This document shows positions 1-10,007 of a stretch of DNA of 64,000 nucleotides, piece by piece. The DNA comes from Pseudaminobacter soli (ex Li et al. 2025). Its GTDB lineage: Bacteria > Pseudomonadota > Alphaproteobacteria > Rhizobiales > Rhizobiaceae. The notes beneath the pieces were generated by a model. The model made no database searches. It worked only from the letters and a program-made list of their open reading frames with translations, and was not told where the DNA came from. The stretch's first letter is position 1; each line of letters opens with the position of its first letter. The stretch spans positions 496,001 through 560,000 of the forward strand of contig NZ_JARXVF010000001.1 of NCBI RefSeq assembly GCF_029892515.1, in the 5' to 3' direction. Both the position numbers and the translations under genes were made by a program.

Positions 1-1458
1 CCGTCCGGCCGGGCGCTCGCCGATCAGGTTGCCGCATTCGGTCGGGATGACCAGCGCCAGCGTGTCGTTGTCGCGGTTTTCCCAGCGTAGTTTCGGGATG
101 ACGCCCGGCATCGCGGCCGACAGGAGATAGACGACGCGGAACATCGCGCCGAGAAGTCGGGAGCGCTCCAGATAGCGCGGCGTCGCCAGCGTCCGCAGCT
201 CTGCAGCGCCGCCGTCGTTGAAGATGCCCTCGTGGCGGTAGAGATTGGCCAGCGCCAGATAGAGCCGACCGGGATGGTCGACGCCGATGAAGGAAGCGTG
301 CGCGATGATGTTGAGCGACTGGGTGCCGCGATATTCGGGATGCGCGCGCCAGCCGATATCGGCCAGCAGGCAGGCGGCGTGGCGATAGCGCGCCTCGTCC
401 TCTGTCTCGTCGATCCCGAAGGTGGCAAAAGTCTGCCCGGTCCAGCGCACCAGCTCATGCGCGTGGGTGACCGAGCGGGCACGCAGCACCGCCAGTTCCT
501 CGGCCGCAGAGATGAGCGGATCGAGCTTCTGCTCGCGCGGCGAAAGCAGCGAATACAAAAAGCCTTCGCGCACGCCGAGCGCCGATACCACGATCTTGGA
601 AGGCTTCATCGCGGCGATGATTTCGAGCATGACCGCCGCGCCATAGGGCAGCAGCGAGCGGCGGACCTTGGACACGCCCTCGATGCCCTTGATCTTGTCG
701 ATCTCGCCTTTTGCGACCTGCCGTAGAAAGGGCAAGGAGCTCTCGATGCCCATCTCGTAGTGGTGCATGACGCTGAGCGGGTAGTTCGTCGTGTTCATGT
801 GCAGGCGGGCGAGGTTTCGCCACGTGCCGCCGACAGCGTAGAACACCCGGCCCTGCCCGCCTTTCAGCAGCTTGGCGCGCGCCAGCTCGTCGCGCGCGAT
901 CTTGGCCGCCGCGAGCGGTGAATTCTTGGCCATGTCTTGCAAACGCAGGCCGCCGAGCGGAAGCGTGATGCCGTCGCCGATCTTTTCGCCCGCGACATCG
1001 ATCAGCTCGAGGCTGCCGCCGCCAAGGTCGCCCGCTATGCCGTCGGCCGGATGGAAGCCGGAAATGACGCCCAGCGCAGAGTAATACGCTTCCTCGCGTC
1101 CGCTCAGCACACGGATTTCGGTGCCGAGGATCTTTTCGGCACGATGGATGAAATCGATACCGTTCTCGGCCTCGCGCGCTGCCGCGGTGGCGATCACGTA
1201 AAGGTCGCCGGCGCCGGCCTGGTCGGACAGGGCGCGGAAACGGCGGAATTCTTCGATGGCGCGCGTGACTGCCTCCGGGTCGAGCTTGCCCGTCGAGACG
1301 ATGCCGCGGCCTAGTCCCGCCAGCATCTTCTCGTTGAACAGCACCGTAGGCGAACGTGCTATGCCCTCATAGACGACGAGGCGGATCGAGTTCGAGCCAA
1401 TGTCTATGACGGATATTGGCCGGCGATCCTGTAGCCGGCCCTGGGATCGCGCGATCAT
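1..1458 (-). CDS. ppx: Exopolyphosphatase / pppGpp phosphohydrolase (Ppx/GppA family), 3' end outside window
   Basis: Hydrolyses terminal phosphates from inorganic polyphosphate (and possibly pppGpp) in the cytosol. Reading the minus strand from the ATG at 1456-1458 gives an open frame to the window edge (486 codons visible). Near the N terminus the ASKHA phosphate-binding segment DIGSNSIRLVVYEG is seen, and further in GVREGFLYSLL, both diagnostic of Ppx/GppA. The ATG overlaps the TGA of ppk (ATGA), so the two are translationally coupled: polyphosphate synthesis and degradation in one operon. The C terminus lies beyond base 1. Ppx versus GppA specificity cannot be told from sequence, but the ppk linkage favours Ppx. 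Confidence 0.93.
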   Translation of the reverse strand, partial: MIARSQGRLQDRRPISVIDIGSNSIRLVVYEGIARSPTVLFNEKMLAGLGRGIVSTGKLDPEAVTRAIEEFRRFRALSDQAGAGDLYVIATAAAREAENGIDFIHRAEKILGTEIRVLSGREEAYYSALGVISGFHPADGIAGDLGGGSLELIDVAGEKIGDGITLPLGGLRLQDMAKNSPLAAAKIARDELARAKLLKGGQGRVFYAVGGTWRNLARLHMNTTNYPLSVMHHYEMGIESSLPFLRQVAKGEIDKIKGIEGVSKVRRSLLPYGAAVMLEIIAAMKPSKIVVSALGVREGFLYSLLSPREQKLDPLISAAEELAVLRARSVTHAHELVRWTGQTFATFGIDETEDEARYRHAACLLADIGWRAHPEYRGTQSLNIIAHASFIGVDHPGRLYLALANLYRHEGIFNDGGAAELRTLATPRYLERSRLLGAMFRVVYLLSAAMPGVIPKLRWENRDNDTLALVIPTECGNLIGERPAGR

Positions 1459-3659
1459 CAGACCTCAGATGTAACGGATTTCCTGCGACGCTTGAACTGT
1501 TCGATACGCTTGGGCGCATGCGACTTGAGCGCGTCTCCCCGTCCGGACAAGCTAGGATTGGTCATAAAGTATTCCTGCGCGTTGAACGGTTCTTCGCCCT
1601 CATCCGGCGCCACGCGCCGGGAGGTTCCGTCTGCCAATACTTCGAAACTTTGCTGGTTGTCCACAATGTTTCCGAGCATGATCTGGCCAAGCACCTGCTC
1701 ATGCACGGTCGGATTGGTGATCGGCACCATGACTTCGACCCGCCGATCGAGGTTGCGCGGCATCAAGTCGGCCGAGCCGATATAGACGATCGCGTCGTCC
1801 GACGGCAGGCCGTGGCCGTTGCCGAAGCAGTAGATGCGGCTGTGTTCGAGGAACCGGCCGACGATCGACTTAACGCGAATATTTTCAGACAGGCCGGGCA
1901 CCTGCGGCCTCAGGCAGCAGATGCCGCGCACGACCAGATCGATCTCAACGCCTGCGCGACTCGCCTCGTAGAGAGAATCGATAATCATCGGATCTACCAG
2001 CGCATTCATCTTCATCCAGATCTGAGCCGGCCGCCCTTTCTGGGCGTGCTCGATCTCTTCGGAGATGTGCTTGAGGATGCGGCTGCGGAGCGTAAAAGGC
2101 GACATCGCCAGCATCATCTCATCGGCCGGCTCGGCATAGCCGGTGATGAAGTTGAAGATCTGCGCCACGTCGCGGGCGATGAACGGATCGGTGGTGAAGA
2201 AGGAGAGATCGGTATAGATGCGCGCCGTCTGCGGGTGATAGTTGCCCGTGCCCAAGTGCACGTAATTGCGCAGCTTTCCGTCCTCGCGGCGCACCACCAG
2301 CGACATCTTAGCGTGCGTCTTCAGTTCGATGAAGCCAAACACCACCTGCACGCCGGCCCGCTCGAGATCGCGCGCCCAGCGGATGTTGGCCTCCTCGTCA
2401 AAACGCGCCTTGAGCTCGACGAGTGCGGTGACCGACTTGCCCGTCTCGGCGGCATCTATCAGCGCCCGCACGATGGGGCTGTCGTTCGAGGTGCGGTAGA
2501 GCGTCTGCTTGATCGCCACCACCTCAGGATCGGCTGCCGCCTGGCGCAGGAACTGCACCACCACGTCGAAGGATTCGTAAGGGTGATGGACGATGAAATC
2601 CTTCTCGCGGATGGCCGCGAAGCAATCGCCGCCATGGTCGCGCACGCGTTCGGGGAAGCGCGGATTGAAGGGCGGGAATTTCAGGTCGTCGCGCGGCAGC
2701 GAGACGATCTCGGAAATCTGGCTGAGCGCCAGCGGCCCTGTCAGCACACTGATGCGATTGGGAGAAACGCCCAGCTCGGTCGCGACGAACTCGCGCAGCT
2801 CGTCCGGTATCTGGCTGTCGAACTCGATGCGGATCACCTGCCCGCGCCTGCGGCGCTTCAGCGCGGTCTCGAAAAGCCGGACGAGATCCTCCGCCTCTTC
2901 CTCGACCTCGATATCGCTGTCGCGGATGATGCGGAACGTGCCGGAGCCCTTGACCTCATAGCCGGGGAACAGTGTCCCTATGAAGATGTTCACCACTTCT
3001 TCGAGCGGGATGAAGCGCACCATGGTTCTGCGGTCGGGCAGCTGGATGTAGCGCTTGAGCGCCACCGGCAGACGCAGCAGCGCAGTCATCTCCTCGCCGT
3101 CCTTGAGATGGCGCAGTTGCAAGGCAATGGAGAAGCCCAGATTCGGAATGAACGGGAACGGATGCGCCGGATCGATCGACAGCGGGGTCAGGACCGGGAA
3201 GATCTGCTCCATGAAATGGGCTTCGAGCCAGGCCTTCTCATCCCTGTTCAGCGCATCGCCGGTGACATTCTCGATGCCTTCCTTCTTCAGGAGAACGGCA
3301 AGCTCCGACAGGCTTTTCTGCTGGTCTTCCTGGAGCCGCTCGACCTCGACGAGAATCTGTTCGAGCTGCTGTTCGGGCGTGCGCCCGTCGGGGGTACGGA
3401 TGGCAATGCCCTGACGCACCTGCCCGGCCAGGCCGGCGACGCGCACCATGAAGAACTCGTCGAGATTGGCCGCCGAGATCGACAGGAAGCGCACGCGCTC
3501 CAGAAGCGGGTGGCGCTGGTTCTGCGATTCCTCCAGCACGCGCCGGTTGAACTGCAGCCAGGAGAATTCGCGGTTCACAAAGCGATCGGGATTGCCGGAG
3601 TCGCCTTCGGCAGTGGTCACGGTGGTAAATTCGGTCTGAACCGGCCTTAACTCGTTCAT
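1458..3659 (-). CDS. ppk: Polyphosphate kinase 1
   Basis: Reversibly transfers the gamma-phosphate of ATP to inorganic polyphosphate. The 733-residue product has the usual PPK1 length and order: N domain ([20 protein letters not shown]), head domain, then two C-terminal catalytic domains with the histidine-containing segment [14 protein letters not shown] and a late [17 protein letters not shown] segment. An in-frame upstream ATG at 3794 exists, but the conserved N domain follows directly on the ATG at 3657-3659, so I chose that one. It overlaps ppx by 4 nt and is divergent from the zinc-finger gene at 3815, so a promoter must lie in 3660-3814. Confidence 0.95.
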   Translation of the reverse strand: MNELRPVQTEFTTVTTAEGDSGNPDRFVNREFSWLQFNRRVLEESQNQRHPLLERVRFLSISAANLDEFFMVRVAGLAGQVRQGIAIRTPDGRTPEQQLEQILVEVERLQEDQQKSLSELAVLLKKEGIENVTGDALNRDEKAWLEAHFMEQIFPVLTPLSIDPAHPFPFIPNLGFSIALQLRHLKDGEEMTALLRLPVALKRYIQLPDRRTMVRFIPLEEVVNIFIGTLFPGYEVKGSGTFRIIRDSDIEVEEEAEDLVRLFETALKRRRRGQVIRIEFDSQIPDELREFVATELGVSPNRISVLTGPLALSQISEIVSLPRDDLKFPPFNPRFPERVRDHGGDCFAAIREKDFIVHHPYESFDVVVQFLRQAAADPEVVAIKQTLYRTSNDSPIVRALIDAAETGKSVTALVELKARFDEEANIRWARDLERAGVQVVFGFIELKTHAKMSLVVRREDGKLRNYVHLGTGNYHPQTARIYTDLSFFTTDPFIARDVAQIFNFITGYAEPADEMMLAMSPFTLRSRILKHISEEIEHAQKGRPAQIWMKMNALVDPMIIDSLYEASRAGVEIDLVVRGICCLRPQVPGLSENIRVKSIVGRFLEHSRIYCFGNGHGLPSDDAIVYIGSADLMPRNLDRRVEVMVPITNPTVHEQVLGQIMLGNIVDNQQSFEVLADGTSRRVAPDEGEEPFNAQEYFMTNPSLSGRGDALKSHAPKRIEQFKRRRKSVTSEV

Positions 3660-3814
3660 GTCCCTCTCTGTCCTTTGCGACGCAGCGCCGCTTGTTCGGC
3701 TTAGCTTATCTCCTGACAGCGTTTTGCGACAGTTTGATTTCGCATGGCTTGCAAAGCGATTGGCGATGTTACAAACGCCTGCTATGAGCGGCATGCAAGC
3801 GACAGGAGATAGCC

Positions 3815-4060
3815 ATGGCCGGCGGTTCCATTCCCCATTTCCAGAATGACGCGGGTTACGCCGTCATCGAGATCGGCGTTAAGGAATTCATGTGCGTGGG
3901 CGCCACCCCGCCTTTCGATCATCCGCATGTGTTCCTCGACATGGGCGCGGATTCCGAAAAGGTGTGCCCGTACTGCTCAACGCTTTTCCGTTTCAACGGT
4001 TCACTGAAGCCCACCGAAACGCGCCCGGACAACTGCCTCTACGTCATCCAGGCGGCCTGA
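3815..4060 (+). CDS. Zinc-finger protein of the CHCC family (NDUFS6-like)
   Basis: An 81-residue protein with the CHCC zinc-finger arrangement: Cys in EFMCVG, His in [11 protein letters not shown], then CPYC near the end. This is the bacterial form of the zinc-binding domain of mitochondrial complex I subunit NDUFS6; in alphaproteobacteria it is thought to be a supernumerary NADH dehydrogenase subunit, though here it lies alone, away from any nuo genes. A good ribosome-binding site (acaggagat) sits 7 nt before the ATG. It is followed after 16 nt by the FAD monooxygenase, probably in one transcript. A second complex I accessory homologue (NDUFS4-like) lies at 12607. Confidence 0.85.
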   Translation: MAGGSIPHFQNDAGYAVIEIGVKEFMCVGATPPFDHPHVFLDMGADSEKVCPYCSTLFRFNGSLKPTETRPDNCLYVIQAA

Positions 4061-4076
4061 TCCAACGATCGGCACG

Positions 4077-5291
4077 ATGGACGTTTTGCGGTCCAGGCGG
4101 GTCATTATCGCCGGTGCCGGCATTGCCGGCCTGACCGCGGCGCTGGCCTTTGCCAAACGGGGCTTTTCCGTCGACGTCTATGAGCGTTCGGAAAAGCTCG
4201 AGGAAGTCGGCGCCGGCCTGCAGCTGTCGCCCAATGCCACCCGCATTCTCGATCGTCTCGGCGTTCTGGAATTCCTGCTGCCCAAGGCGGTTCGGCCGCA
4301 TGGCGTGATCCTGCGCGATGCGCGGACGCTTTCCGAGCTGGCGCGCGTTCCCTTAGGCGACACCGCCGAGCGGCGCTGGCATGCGCCCTATCTGGTCGCC
4401 CACCGCGCCGACCTGCAAGGCGCGCTTCTCGAAGCCGTCGGCCGCCAGTCATCCATCAAGCTCGCGACCGGCTCCGCGCTGACCGGCTTCGCGCGTGAAG
4501 AGCAAGGCATCGCCGTCACCTTCGACCGCCCGAGTGCCGCCGACCGCGCTGCCGGCCTGCTGCTGGTCGGTGCGGACGGCGTGTGGTCGGCAACTCGCGG
4601 CCTGATTGGCGCGGGTAACCAAAGCAGTTTCTCCGGCGAGATCGCCTGGCGCACCGTGATCAACGCCGAGAGTGAAATCGGCCGCGCCCTCGCGCGTATC
4701 GGCGCGCACGAGAACGTGACGGCCTTCCTGCATTCGGGCTTTCATCTCATCGCCTATCCGGTGCGCGGCGGCGCGGCCTTCAACCTGGTCGCCTTCACGC
4801 CCGGCCAGCGCATTGCCGAAGGCTGGTCCGACAAGACAAACATCGCGCCGCTGGAGCGCGCCTTGCGCCACACGGCGCCAATGCTTGCTGGTCTTGCCCG
4901 CAATGCCGGCCCCTGGACCGCCTGGCCGATCCACACCGTGCGCCAGCCCACGCCCTGGGCTGCACCCGGTATTGCGCTGGTCGGCGACGCTGCACATGCC
5001 ATGACGCCCTTTGCGGCGCAGGGTGCTGCCATGGCCATCGAGGATGCTGACACGCTCGCCGCCTTCGTCGACGCCGGCAGCGACGACCTGGCCTCTGCCC
5101 TGACCGCTTGGGAAAAGACACGCCGTCCGCGTGTTGAAAAGGTCGCCCGGCGCGGTGCCTTCAACCATTTCGCCTGGCAGGCCTGGGGGCCAGTGGCGCT
5201 GGCCCGCAATCTCGTGCTGAAAACCATGCCGCCCGAAAAACTCGCAGCCGACCTCGACTGGCTCTACGGCTGGGAATCGGCGGCAAGCTGA
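4077..5291 (+). CDS. FAD-dependent monooxygenase (salicylate hydroxylase-like)
   Basis: A class A flavoprotein hydroxylase of 404 residues. It starts with the FAD dinucleotide fold VIIAGAGIAGLTAAL (GxGxxG at residues 13-18), has the family segment EEVGAGLQLSPNATRILDRLG, and near residue 300 the second FAD motif GDAAHAMTPFAAQGAAMAIEDA. Family members use NAD(P)H and O2 to hydroxylate aromatic or alkaloid-type substrates; the nearest named relatives are salicylate and 3-hydroxybenzoate hydroxylases, but substrate cannot be assigned. No ring-cleavage genes flank it. Transcription likely ends at the strong hairpin at 5308-5334. Confidence 0.85.
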   Translation: MDVLRSRRVIIAGAGIAGLTAALAFAKRGFSVDVYERSEKLEEVGAGLQLSPNATRILDRLGVLEFLLPKAVRPHGVILRDARTLSELARVPLGDTAERRWHAPYLVAHRADLQGALLEAVGRQSSIKLATGSALTGFAREEQGIAVTFDRPSAADRAAGLLLVGADGVWSATRGLIGAGNQSSFSGEIAWRTVINAESEIGRALARIGAHENVTAFLHSGFHLIAYPVRGGAAFNLVAFTPGQRIAEGWSDKTNIAPLERALRHTAPMLAGLARNAGPWTAWPIHTVRQPTPWAAPGIALVGDAAHAMTPFAAQGAAMAIEDADTLAAFVDAGSDDLASALTAWEKTRRPRVEKVARRGAFNHFAWQAWGPVALARNLVLKTMPPEKLAADLDWLYGWESAAS

Positions 5292-5307
5292 GCAGGCATC
5301 AAACGAA

Positions 5308-5334
5308 AAAAGCCCGGTCCAAGACCGGGCTTTT
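5308..5334. terminator. Rho-independent terminator, bidirectional
   Basis: A perfect 12-bp inverted repeat (aaaagcccggtc ... gaccgggctttt) with a 3-nt caa loop, flanked by A and T tracts on both sides. It lies between the convergent FAD monooxygenase (ends 5291) and aapP (ends 5358) and can serve both. Confidence 0.9.
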
Positions 5335-5357
5335 GTTTTGCAAGACGTCTGTGGCGC

Positions 5358-6161
5358 CTAGTGCAGGATCTGGCTGAGGAACAGTTTGGTCCGCTCGTGC
5401 TGCGGATGGTCGAAGAACTCGGCCGGCGTGTTCTGCTCGACGATCTGGCCCTGGTCCATGAAGATCACCCGGTTGGCGACCTTGCGCGCAAAGCCCATCT
5501 CGTGCGTGACGCACAGCATGGTCATGCCCTCTTCGGCGAGCCCCACCATGGTCTCCAGCACCTCCTTGATCATCTCCGGATCAAGTGCGGAGGTCGGCTC
5601 GTCGAACAGCATGATGCGCGGGTTCATGCACAGCGAGCGGGCGATCGCCACGCGCTGCTGCTGGCCGCCCGACAGCTGGCCGGGATATTTGTTGGCCTGC
5701 TCGGGGATCTTGACCCGCTTGAGGAAATGCATCGCGATCTCCTCGGCCTGCTTCTTGGGCATCTTGCGCACCCAGATCGGCGCCAGCGTGCAGTTCTCCA
5801 GGATCGTCAGATGCGGGAACAGGTTGAAGTGCTGGAACACCATGCCGACCTCGCGGCGCACCTCGTCGATCTTCTTGAGATCGTTGCTCAGTTCCTTGCC
5901 GTCGACGACGATCTTGCCCTTTTGGTGCTCCTCCAGCCGGTTGATGCAGCGGATCATGGTCGACTTGCCCGAGCCGGACGGGCCGCAGATGACGATGCGC
6001 TCGCCGCGCATGACCCTGAGGTTGATGTCCTTGAGCACATGGAACTCGCCATACCATTTGTGCATGCCGACGATGTCGACCGCCACGTCGGTATCCGAGA
6101 TGTGCATCTTGCCGGCGTCGACCCGGATCTCATCGGCCCGGACTGCATTTTCTGTGGCCAT
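5358..6161 (-). CDS. aapP: General L-amino acid ABC transporter, ATP-binding protein
   Basis: ATPase of the Aap importer (267 aa), a polar amino acid uptake ABC protein on the inner face of the cytoplasmic membrane. Walker A is [10 protein letters not shown]-loop [15 protein letters not shown]; signature [15 protein letters not shown]; Walker [16 protein letters not shown]-loop VTHEMGFA. The N-terminal 25 residues precede the core fold and are typical of the rhizobial AapP. It is the last gene of aapJQMP, 11 nt after aapM. The operon as a whole imports a broad range of L-amino acids in rhizobia and also affects efflux (known from Rhizobium leguminosarum). Confidence 0.94.
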   Translation of the reverse strand: MATENAVRADEIRVDAGKMHISDTDVAVDIVGMHKWYGEFHVLKDINLRVMRGERIVICGPSGSGKSTMIRCINRLEEHQKGKIVVDGKELSNDLKKIDEVRREVGMVFQHFNLFPHLTILENCTLAPIWVRKMPKKQAEEIAMHFLKRVKIPEQANKYPGQLSGGQQQRVAIARSLCMNPRIMLFDEPTSALDPEMIKEVLETMVGLAEEGMTMLCVTHEMGFARKVANRVIFMDQGQIVEQNTPAEFFDHPQHERTKLFLSQILH

Positions 6162-6172
6162 CGGCCCTTCCC

Positions 6173-7330
6173 CTATCTTTTATGACCGGTATCGAGCCGG
6201 CGTTCCATATAGATCGAATAGCGCGACATGCCGAAACAAAACAGCCAAAAAATGAATCCGGCAAACACCAATCCAGTGATTGGCGTCTGAGCAGTGGCCC
6301 AATTGGCGTCGGAGAAGTTTTGCCGGACGATGCCGAGCAGGTCGAACATGCCGATAATGCCGACTAGGCTGGTGTCCTTGAACATGCCGATGAAGGTGTT
6401 GACGATACCCGGAATCACCAGCTTCAGCGCCTGCGGCAGGATGACGAGGCCCGTCGTCTGCCAATAGGTCAGGCCGAGCGATGCCGCGCCTTCATACTGC
6501 CCTTTCGGAATGGCCTGCAGGCCACCGCGCACCACTTCGGCCATGTAGGCCGAGGCGAATATCGCGACGCCGACTAGCGCACGCAGGAACTTGTCGAAAG
6601 TCATGCCCGCCGGCAGGAACAGCGGGAACATGACGCTCGCCATGAACAGCACCGTGACCAGCGGCACGCCGCGGATCGTCTCGATGAAGACCACGCAGAC
6701 GAGCTTGATGACCGGCAGTTTCGAGCGTCGCCCCAGCGCCAGCAATATGCCGAAGGGCAACGAAACGGAAATGCCCACTATCGATAGCACCAGCGTGACC
6801 ATCAGGCCGCCCCAGCGCGCTGTCTCCACAAAGGGCAGACCGAACACGCCGCCAACCAGAAGGAAGAAGGCGACGAAGGGAAACACGCCGAACAGCAGCA
6901 CCGCGTTGAGCAGCTTGCGCGGCACGCTGGGCACCAGCAATGGCACCAGCAGCGCCAGGAAGATCGCGCCGGCCAGCATCACCCGCCAGCGCTGGTCGAT
7001 CGGGTACTGGCCGAACATGAACTGCTGGAATTTTGCCCCGACGAAAGCCCAGCAGGCGCCCGACCAGCCGTCCGGTTGGACGCCGCCTTGCGCAACCGTC
7101 GCGCAGTAGGAGCGGTCGGTGCCGGTCCACTGGGCATTGATGAAGGCCCAGTCGATCACCCTCGGCAGGATCATCGCCACGATAAGGAGCCCGACCAGGG
7201 TCAGGATCGTATCGGGCACGGAGGCGAACAGGTTCTTCCGCAGCCACGCGATGACGCCCTGTTCCTTCGACGGCGGCCGCTCGTCGGCAGCCATCTCGGT
7301 GCGTGCAAAAGAGAGATTCGTTTGCGCCAT
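6173..7330 (-). CDS. aapM: General L-amino acid ABC transporter, permease AapM
   Basis: Second inner-membrane permease of the Aap importer, 385 residues. It is longer than typical His/Glu permeases because of an N-terminal extension with extra membrane segments before the conserved permease core, as is usual for AapQ/AapM. The core starts near [22 protein letters not shown] and carries the EAA loop segment [24 protein letters not shown] that contacts the ATPase. A stretch with several Cys ([15 protein letters not shown]) lies in the extension. Spacing to aapQ is only 4 nt and to aapP 11 nt, so all three are one transcript. Confidence 0.93.
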   Translation of the reverse strand: MAQTNLSFARTEMAADERPPSKEQGVIAWLRKNLFASVPDTILTLVGLLIVAMILPRVIDWAFINAQWTGTDRSYCATVAQGGVQPDGWSGACWAFVGAKFQQFMFGQYPIDQRWRVMLAGAIFLALLVPLLVPSVPRKLLNAVLLFGVFPFVAFFLLVGGVFGLPFVETARWGGLMVTLVLSIVGISVSLPFGILLALGRRSKLPVIKLVCVVFIETIRGVPLVTVLFMASVMFPLFLPAGMTFDKFLRALVGVAIFASAYMAEVVRGGLQAIPKGQYEGAASLGLTYWQTTGLVILPQALKLVIPGIVNTFIGMFKDTSLVGIIGMFDLLGIVRQNFSDANWATAQTPITGLVFAGFIFWLFCFGMSRYSIYMERRLDTGHKR

Positions 7331-7334
7331 GGGC

Positions 7335-8525
7335 CTACCTCTCCACCAGCGCCATCTTGGCGTTGAACCAGTTCATGAAGCCGGACATCAGAAGGCTGAG
7401 CCCGAGATAGACCACCATCCAGATCGCCACGATCTCGATCGCGTGGCCGCTCTGGTTGAGGATCGTGCCGCCGATATGCACGAGGTCGGGATAGCCGATG
7501 GCGATGGCCAGCGACGAGTTCTTGGTGAGGTTGAGGTATTGGCTGGTAAGCGGCGGTATGACGATGCGCAACGCCTGCGGAACGACCACCAGGCGCAGCG
7601 TCGGCCGCCGGCGCAGGCCGAGCGCGTAAGCCGCCTCGGTCTGCCCCTTGTTCACGCCCAATATGCCCGCCCGCACGATCTCGGCGATGAAGGCGGCGGT
7701 GTAGAAGGACAGCGCCATATAGAGCGACAGGAATTCGGGCCTGATCTGGGTGCCGCCGAGCAGGTTGAAGGTGGATTTCTTCGGGAAATCGAAGGTCAGC
7801 GGAAAACCGGCCGCCACGAAGGCGAGCAGCGGCAAGCCGATGAGCAGCGCAACCGAGGTCCAGAACACCGGGAACTGCTCGCCCGTCGTCGCTTGCCGCT
7901 GGCGCGCGCGCCTGGCGACGAACCAGCACAGCCCGATAGCCAGCAGGAACGCCACCGGGATCAGCCAGGCGCCCTCGCCCCATATCGGAGCCGGCAGGAA
8001 GAAGCCGCGATTGTTCAGCCACGCCCCGAAGGGCAGTGCAATGCTTTCCCGCGGCTGGGGCAGCGCCGACAGCACGCCGAGATACCAGAAGAAGATGACC
8101 AAGAGCGGCGGAATGTTGCGGAAGATCTCGACGTAGACCATGCAGATCTTGCGGATCAGCCAGTTTTCCGAAAGCCGCCCGACGCCGACGAGGAACCCGA
8201 TGATCGAGGCCGTGATGATGCCGGCCACCGCCACCACGGCGGTGTTGACCAGCCCCACCACCAGCGCCCACCTGTAGGTGTCGCTGGACGAGTAGCTGAT
8301 CAGTGACTCGCTGATGTCGAAGCCGGCCCGACTGTTGAGGAAGCCGAAACCGGAGGTAATGTTCGAGCGTCGCAGGTTATCGACGGTGTTGCCGAAGATC
8401 CAGTAGACGAAGGCTACCAGCAAGACGAACAGGACGGCCTGATAGATCAACCCGCGGATTCGCGGGTCGTTGATAAAGGACGCGCCTGCCCCGCTGGCAT
8501 CGCGAGGCATTTCTTGCGAAACCAT
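7335..8525 (-). CDS. aapQ: General L-amino acid ABC transporter, permease AapQ
   Basis: First permease of the Aap importer, 396 residues, with an N-terminal membrane segment ([20 protein letters not shown]) and a long periplasmic or extra-helix insertion before the permease core. The EAA loop segment [25 protein letters not shown] is clear. The start ATG at 8523-8525 is preceded by ggagaaacc. A stem-loop in the 65-nt gap after aapJ suggests that the binding protein is made in excess over the permeases. Confidence 0.93.
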   Translation of the reverse strand: MVSQEMPRDASGAGASFINDPRIRGLIYQAVLFVLLVAFVYWIFGNTVDNLRRSNITSGFGFLNSRAGFDISESLISYSSSDTYRWALVVGLVNTAVVAVAGIITASIIGFLVGVGRLSENWLIRKICMVYVEIFRNIPPLLVIFFWYLGVLSALPQPRESIALPFGAWLNNRGFFLPAPIWGEGAWLIPVAFLLAIGLCWFVARRARQRQATTGEQFPVFWTSVALLIGLPLLAFVAAGFPLTFDFPKKSTFNLLGGTQIRPEFLSLYMALSFYTAAFIAEIVRAGILGVNKGQTEAAYALGLRRRPTLRLVVVPQALRIVIPPLTSQYLNLTKNSSLAIAIGYPDLVHIGGTILNQSGHAIEIVAIWMVVYLGLSLLMSGFMNWFNAKMALVER

Positions 8526-8552
8526 GGTTTCTCCTTTGCACGGAGAACAAGC

Positions 8553-8573
8553 GGGAGGCGCCAGGCGCCCCCC
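8553..8573 (-). promoter_or_regulatory. Intercistronic stem-loop between aapJ and aapQ
   Basis: An inverted repeat (gggaggcgcc with ggcgcccccc, 9 of 10 positions paired) sits between the stop of aapJ and the start of aapQ. It has no T tract, so it looks like an mRNA-stabilising or attenuating element rather than a full terminator. Such hairpins often give higher levels of the periplasmic binding protein than of the permeases. Confidence 0.5.
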
Positions 8574-8590
8574 TCTAATCTAGCGCATCC

Positions 8591-9628
8591 TCAGCGGATA
8601 GGCATGGCGTATTGCAGACCGCCTTTAGTCCATAGCGCGTTCAGGCCGCGCGCAATCTTCAGCGGGCTGCTGGCCCCGATGTTGCGGTCGAAGATCTCGC
8701 CATAGTTGCCGGTGCCCTTGATGATCTTGACCACCCAGTCGTTGTCGAGGCCCAGACCGGCGCCCAGCGTGGTGCCGGCTTCGGCGCCGAGCACGCGCTG
8801 GATGTCGGGGTTCTTCGAGTTCTTCAACTCGTCGACATTGGCCTGGGTGATGCCATACTCCTCGGCCAGGACCAGGGCGTTGAACGTCCACCTGACGACA
8901 TTGAACCACTTGTCGTCGCCCTGACGGACGGCGGGCGCAAGCGGCTCCTTGGAGATGATTTCGGGCAGGACGACGTGATCGTCGGGCGAAGCGAGGGTCA
9001 GGCGGATCGAGTAGAGACCGGACTGGTCGGTGGTGTAGGCGTCGCAACGGCCCGAATCGTAGGCCGCGTTCACTTCCTCCAGCTTCTCGAACACCACGGG
9101 GTTGTATTCGAGGTTGTTGGCCTTGAAGTAGTCGGCAAGGTTGAGCTCGGTGGTGGTGCCGCTCTGCACGCAGACCGAAGCGCCCGAGAGCTGCAGCGCC
9201 GAGGTGACGCCCGGCAGCTTCTTGGCGTTGATCATGAAGCCCTGGCCGTCATAGTAGTTGACGCCGACGAAGCTAAGGCCGAGCGCGGTATCGCGGCCGA
9301 GCGTCCAGGTGGTGTTGCGGGCCAGAAGGTCGATCTCACCCGACTGCAGCGCCGTGAAGCGTTCCTTCGCATTGGTAGGCGTGAACTTGACCTTGGTGGG
9401 GTCGCCGAAGATAGCCGACGCGACAGCGCGGCAGAAATCAACGTCGAAACCCTTCCATTCGCCCTTGTCGTCCGGCGCGGAGAACCCAGCCAGGCCGGTG
9501 TTGACGCCGCACTGCACGAAGCCCTTGGCCTTCACGTCGCCCAGCGTATCCGCCGAGGCAACCGACGCGGCCGAAGCTGCCAGTCCCAGAACAGCGGCGC
9601 CCAAAATGGTTTTCACGTGATTTTTCAT
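8591..9628 (-). CDS. aapJ: General L-amino acid-binding periplasmic protein
   Basis: Periplasmic solute-binding component of the Aap importer, 345 residues. A Sec signal peptide (MKNHVKTILGAAVLGLAASAASVASA, cleavage near residue 26) is followed by a family 3 binding domain: KAKGFVQCGVNTGLAGFSAPD, WKGFDVDFCRAVASAIFGD, and the ligand loop GEIDLLARNTTWTLGRD. The two cysteines near CGVN and FCRA recur in AapJ and BztA proteins. First gene of the operon; the ATG is preceded by gagggtaagcggga. It is divergent from metC, an arrangement known from other rhizobia. Confidence 0.95.
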   Translation of the reverse strand: MKNHVKTILGAAVLGLAASAASVASADTLGDVKAKGFVQCGVNTGLAGFSAPDDKGEWKGFDVDFCRAVASAIFGDPTKVKFTPTNAKERFTALQSGEIDLLARNTTWTLGRDTALGLSFVGVNYYDGQGFMINAKKLPGVTSALQLSGASVCVQSGTTTELNLADYFKANNLEYNPVVFEKLEEVNAAYDSGRCDAYTTDQSGLYSIRLTLASPDDHVVLPEIISKEPLAPAVRQGDDKWFNVVRWTFNALVLAEEYGITQANVDELKNSKNPDIQRVLGAEAGTTLGAGLGLDNDWVVKIIKGTGNYGEIFDRNIGASSPLKIARGLNALWTKGGLQYAMPIR

Positions 9629-10007
9629 TCCCGCTTACCCTCTTTGATTTGTTTTTGTTCCCCGCGAGAAAGCATCAGCAAGGTTCCGACCCACTTCCCG
9701 GAACGCCATCGCATATGACTTGCGCCAGCTGTGCTCCCGTTCACGAAAATGCATCGAATGCGATATTTGCCACGAGGTCAAGTGCGTTGGTCCAGCGTCG
9801 CGGAAATTGGAAAAATGCATGTGAAAAAGCGCTCTTCGACGGCGGTTCGCGAAGCGTCTCTGCTTTCCCATGAGGAAAGTTTTCCGGCTATCTTTCTCTC
9901 GTAAGCAACCGGCTAGGCTGCTGGCGCAAGAGACTCCCGCTTTTCTCAGATTGCGCCGCAAGGTTCACCGTTTTATGCCTGTGCCGCTCTCAACCAAGCA
10001 GGACGAC
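9629..10007. promoter_or_regulatory. Divergent intergenic region aapJ / metC
   Basis: This 379-nt stretch must hold the promoters of aapJQMP (minus) and metC (plus). I looked for a sigma-54 -24/-12 element, expected if NtrC controls aap, and found none with correct spacing. An in-frame ATG at 9870 would extend metC, but the extension has no conserved character. Nothing else identifiable. Confidence 0.5.

Noticed and set aside
1416-3650. A 744-codon plus-strand frame opposite ppk
   Set aside because: Pure antisense shadow in high-G+C DNA: Arg/His/Leu-rich with no domain, while ppk is unmistakable.
3713-3732. Pho box upstream of ppk (ctgacag ... gcgacag)
   Set aside because: The two units are 13 nt apart, not 11, and the second is poor.
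9629-9870. Sigma-54 promoter for the aap operon
   Set aside because: tggcaaatatcgca on the minus strand looks similar, but the GG-GC distance is 8 nt instead of 10.
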